From positions 101,683-165,682 of the forward strand of contig NZ_JAPVLU010000019.1 in assembly GCF_027158205.1 (NCBI RefSeq): DNA of 64,000 nucleotides, in the 5' to 3' direction. The position numbers and the translations under genes were made by a program. This document shows, piece by piece, positions 61,826-64,000 of the stretch (within the stretch, counting starts at the first letter, position 1; every line of letters starts with the position of its first letter). The notes beneath the pieces were generated by a model. That model ran no database searches. It was not told the origin of the DNA and saw only the letters and a program-made list of their open reading frames with translations. Origin of the DNA: Streptomyces sp. H39-S7. GTDB taxonomy: Bacteria > Actinomycetota > Actinomycetes > Streptomycetales > Streptomycetaceae.

Positions 61826-63130
61826 ATGAACGTCCGCAACGCGGGACTCGCAGGGGTGAGGGCACTCGCCCTGGCGGTGCTGGGCCTCGCCGAATCGATC
61901 GTCCTCTTCGTGTTCTCCGTGCTGTCGATCGCCTTCGTCGTCCTCGGCATCGGGATCTTCACCACGCCGTTGGTGATCGGCCGGGTGCGGGCCGCGGCCG
62001 ACCACCGCCGGGGGCTGGCGCTGCGCTGGTCGGGTGTCGAGATCGCCCGCCCCTACCGCCCCACGCCGGAGTTCGTGCCCGGGGTCGCCGGGCAGTGGCA
62101 GCGGCTGCAGTGGATCATCAGGGACCCCGCCACCTGGCGTGATCTGCAGTGGCTGCTGGTCGACATGACGGCGGGCACGATCCTCGCGTTCCTCACCGCC
62201 GGGCTGTTCCTGGAGGGCATCTTCGGCTGGGTGCTCGCCGCCTCCGTGTGGCGGCCGATCGTGTCGGCGGGCGGCACCTACTGGTACGCGTTCATCCCCG
62301 TCCACAACCAGACGACGGCCGTGCTGGCAGCCCTGCTCGGCAGCGTCTGGATCCTGCTCGGACTGCGCTTCGCCCCGACGCTGCTGCACCGGCACGCCCT
62401 GCTCACCCGGGCGTGCCTGGCCCCCACCCCGGCGGCGGTGGAGGAGGCGCTCAAGCGGCGGGTGGCCCGGCTGGCGGAGACCCGCTCCGACGCGGTCGAC
62501 AGCTCCGCCGCCGAACTCCGGCGCATCGAACGGGACCTGCACGACGGCGCCCAGGCCCGGCTCGTCGCCATGGGCATGAACCTCAGCCTCGTCGAGCACC
62601 TCATCGAGCACGACCCGGCGAAGGCCCGGAAGATCCTCTCCGAGGCCCGGCAGTCCTCCGCCGACGCGCTCACCGAACTGCGCGACCTGGTGCGCGGCAT
62701 CCACCCGCCGGTCCTCGCGGAACGCGGACTCGGCGACGCCGTCCGGGCGTTGGCGCTGCGCGGCGCGATCCCGACCGACGTCGCCGTCGACCTGCCCGGC
62801 CGCTTCGAGGCGCCGGTGGAGTCTGCGGCCTACTTCACCGTCTCCGAGCTCCTCACCAACGCCGCCAAGCACTCGGGCGCCGGGCGCGTCTGGATCGACC
62901 TGCGGCACGAGGGCGGCATGCTCCGCGTCTCGGTCACCGACGACGGCAGCGGCGCCGCCGATGTCTCGCGCGGCAGCGGGCTGCAGGGCATCGAACGCCG
63001 CCTCGGCGCCTTCGACGGCGTCCTGGCCGTGAACAGCCCGGTGGGCGGCCCGACGATGGTGACGATGGAGCTGCCGTGCGCGCCGGTCGCCCCGGCGCCC
63101 GAGGGGGGCCGGAAGGCCGGAACGGCCTGA
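61826..63130 (+). CDS. NarL-type sensor histidine kinase
   Basis: A 434-residue kinase with four transmembrane helices in the sensor half (about 15-45, 110-145, 165-190), then the DHp domain of the HisKA_3 type, AAELRRIERDLHDGAQARLV (phospho-His in RDLHDG), N-box SELLTNAAKHSG, G-boxes VTDDGSGAADV and GSGLQGIERRLGA. ATG 61826 follows GGGGAGGGG. A NarL/LuxR response regulator begins 0.5 kb downstream. Together they probably regulate the divergent MMPL exporter. Confidence 0.93.
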   Translation: MNVRNAGLAGVRALALAVLGLAESIVLFVFSVLSIAFVVLGIGIFTTPLVIGRVRAAADHRRGLALRWSGVEIARPYRPTPEFVPGVAGQWQRLQWIIRDPATWRDLQWLLVDMTAGTILAFLTAGLFLEGIFGWVLAASVWRPIVSAGGTYWYAFIPVHNQTTAVLAALLGSVWILLGLRFAPTLLHRHALLTRACLAPTPAAVEEALKRRVARLAETRSDAVDSSAAELRRIERDLHDGAQARLVAMGMNLSLVEHLIEHDPAKARKILSEARQSSADALTELRDLVRGIHPPVLAERGLGDAVRALALRGAIPTDVAVDLPGRFEAPVESAAYFTVSELLTNAAKHSGAGRVWIDLRHEGGMLRVSVTDDGSGAADVSRGSGLQGIERRLGAFDGVLAVNSPVGGPTMVTMELPCAPVAPAPEGGRKAGTA

Positions 63131-63147
63131 GCTCCGGCCCTTCCGGG

Positions 63148-63384
63148 TCAGGGGCCGGTCAGGTCCCCGGTCCGGTCGGCGCACCTGTCCGCCGACCGGT
63201 CCCCGCTGAGGTCGCCGCACCTGGCCCGGCGCCAGGCGCGGCGCAGCCGGTCGAGTTCCGCCAGCTCCGCCCGGGTCCAGGCGCTGCCGGACCGCGACCG
63301 GACGAAGCGGCGGATGGCCTCGTTCGCCGCGGAGGCCGGGCTCTGCTCGGAGGCGGGCGGAGGAGGAGCGGACATGCCGTTCAC
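63148..63384 (-). CDS. Small hypothetical protein with 12-bp-encoded C-terminal repeats
   Basis: A 78-residue basic protein with a disordered N-terminus (APPPPASEQSPAS), a helical middle (NEAIRRFVRSRSGSAWTRAE, LAELDRLRRAWRRARCG) and a C-terminal tetrapeptide array DLSG-DRSA-DRCA-DRTG-DLTG. Start may be GTG 63384 or ATG 63375. I do not recognise the family. It lies between the kinase and regulator genes on the opposite strand. Confidence 0.6.
   Translation of the reverse strand: MNGMSAPPPPASEQSPASAANEAIRRFVRSRSGSAWTRAELAELDRLRRAWRRARCGDLSGDRSADRCADRTGDLTGP
63154..63225. repeat. 12-bp tandem repeat at the 3' end of the small gene
   Basis: Six contiguous 12-bp units: GCCGGTCAGGTC, CCCGGTCCGGTC, GGCGCACCTGTC, CGCCGACCGGTC, CCCGCTGAGGTC and GCCGCACCTGGC. 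They end four bases from the stop codon and encode the acidic/basic tetrapeptide repeats. Confidence 0.8.
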
Positions 63385-63623
63385 TGTGCACCGGCGGTGT
63401 GACAGGCGTGTGAGCCGGGATTAAGAGCCGGATGAAGATTCGCTGTCGCGCGTGGGACGGGTGTGGACGGTGTGACGGGAGTGGTGGATCACGGATCGGT
63501 TGTCGGTACCGGCCGCTACGGTAAGCCGTATCCCATCAGCGCTGGCTGCGCCGGGAGGGCCCCGCCGACAGCGCGGCGGGGCCCAGCACCGTCCCGCCCC
63601 GCCCCGCTCACCATGGAGTTGCT

Positions 63624-64000
63624 GTGCGCGTCGTCCTCGCCGAAGACCTGTTCCTGCTGCGCGACGGACTGGTCCGGCTGCTGGAGGCGTACGACTTCGA
63701 GATCGCCGCCGCGGTCGACAACGGGCCGGAACTGCAGCGCGCCCTGGTGGAGTTGCGGCCGGACGTGGCGGTGGTGGACGTGCGGCTGCCGCCGTCGTTC
63801 ACCGACGAGGGACTGCAGGCGGCGCTGTACGCCCGGCGCGAGATCCCCGGCCTCCCGGTGCTCGTCCTCTCCCAGCACGTGGAGCAGTTGTACGCCCGGG
63901 AGTTGCTGGCGGACGGCACCGGCGGGATCGGCTACCTGCTGAAGGACCGGGTGTTCGACGCGGGCCAGTTCGTCGACGCGGTGCGGCGGGTGGCCGGCGG
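63624..64000 (+). CDS. NarL/LuxR-family response regulator, N-terminal part
   Basis: The gene is cut by the window end. The 125 visible residues form a receiver domain: RVVLAEDLFLLRDGLVRLLE (acidic pair), the phospho-acceptor Asp in VAVVDVRLPPSFTDEG, LPVLVLSQHVE (Thr/Ser switch region) and the conserved Lys in GYLLKDRV. A C-terminal LuxR helix-turn-helix is expected outside the window. GTG 63624 follows GGAGTTGCT. It is the likely partner of the kinase upstream. Confidence 0.9.
   Translation, partial: MRVVLAEDLFLLRDGLVRLLEAYDFEIAAAVDNGPELQRALVELRPDVAVVDVRLPPSFTDEGLQAALYARREIPGLPVLVLSQHVEQLYARELLADGTGGIGYLLKDRVFDAGQFVDAVRRVAG

Overview
The window is chromosomal DNA of a Streptomyces species. 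The evidence is the very high GC content, strong third-position GC bias, GTG starts, rare TTA codons, and a gene order I recognise from the S. coelicolor SCO2158-SCO2213 neighbourhood (nadA, pspA, pepA, lpd, sucB, lipB, lipA, glnA, glnII). Names come from recognised motifs and recalled synteny; no database search was possible.

Layout. 1-7.3 kb: PfkB kinase fragment, membrane-anchored secreted protein, A-type Fe-S carrier, NAD synthesis (nadA), the PspA/PspAA envelope-stress pair, DUF3043 membrane protein and a methyltransferase. 7.4-13.6 kb: late cobalamin genes cobU, cobT and cobS, interleaved with a DUF2156 membrane protein and a rhomboid-like protein. 13.6-16.7 kb: VapBC toxin-antitoxin, two exported small proteins and an AraC regulator. 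16.7-20.2 kb: accessory patch with four SUKH immunity-type genes (two damaged) and an IS630-family insertion with TA duplications. 20.2-21.9 kb: anti-sigma-type ATPase / XRE-DUF5753 / DUF397 triad of the whiJ/abaA type. 22-37.7 kb: core metabolism (pepA, lpd, sucB, lipB, lipA) with assorted regulators, acetyltransferases and oxidoreductases. 37.9-41.1 kb: a GlnR-regulated small protein, DUF4191, RDD and glnA.

The 3' end of glnA is directly repeated as a perfect 17-mer 5.26 kb downstream (41124-41140 and 46383-46399). I read the intervening DNA as a decayed integrative island. It holds an in-frame AsnB/UDP-sugar dehydrogenase chimera, a divergent TPR-type regulator and an ImmA/IrrE remnant, but no integrase.

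46.4-64 kb: two regulator/exporter pairs, each with a perfect inverted repeat between the divergent genes, an orphan histidine kinase with a lipoprotein, LD-carboxypeptidase, quinone-reductase-like enzyme, truncated globin, Gfo/Idh/MocA enzyme, rhomboid-like protein, glnII, an MMPL exporter and a divergent two-component system cut by the window end.

Shared logic. lpd, sucB, lipB and lipA belong together functionally: lipoate synthesis and ligation serve the E2/E3 subunits. glnA, glnII and the SCO2195-like gene all have GlnR-type half-sites and form a nitrogen-control set. cobU, cobT and cobS carry out nucleotide-loop assembly. A recurrent oddity is degenerate 12- to 22-bp tandem repeats that start at or just after stop codons (five loci). 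I saw no tRNA, rRNA or CRISPR array.
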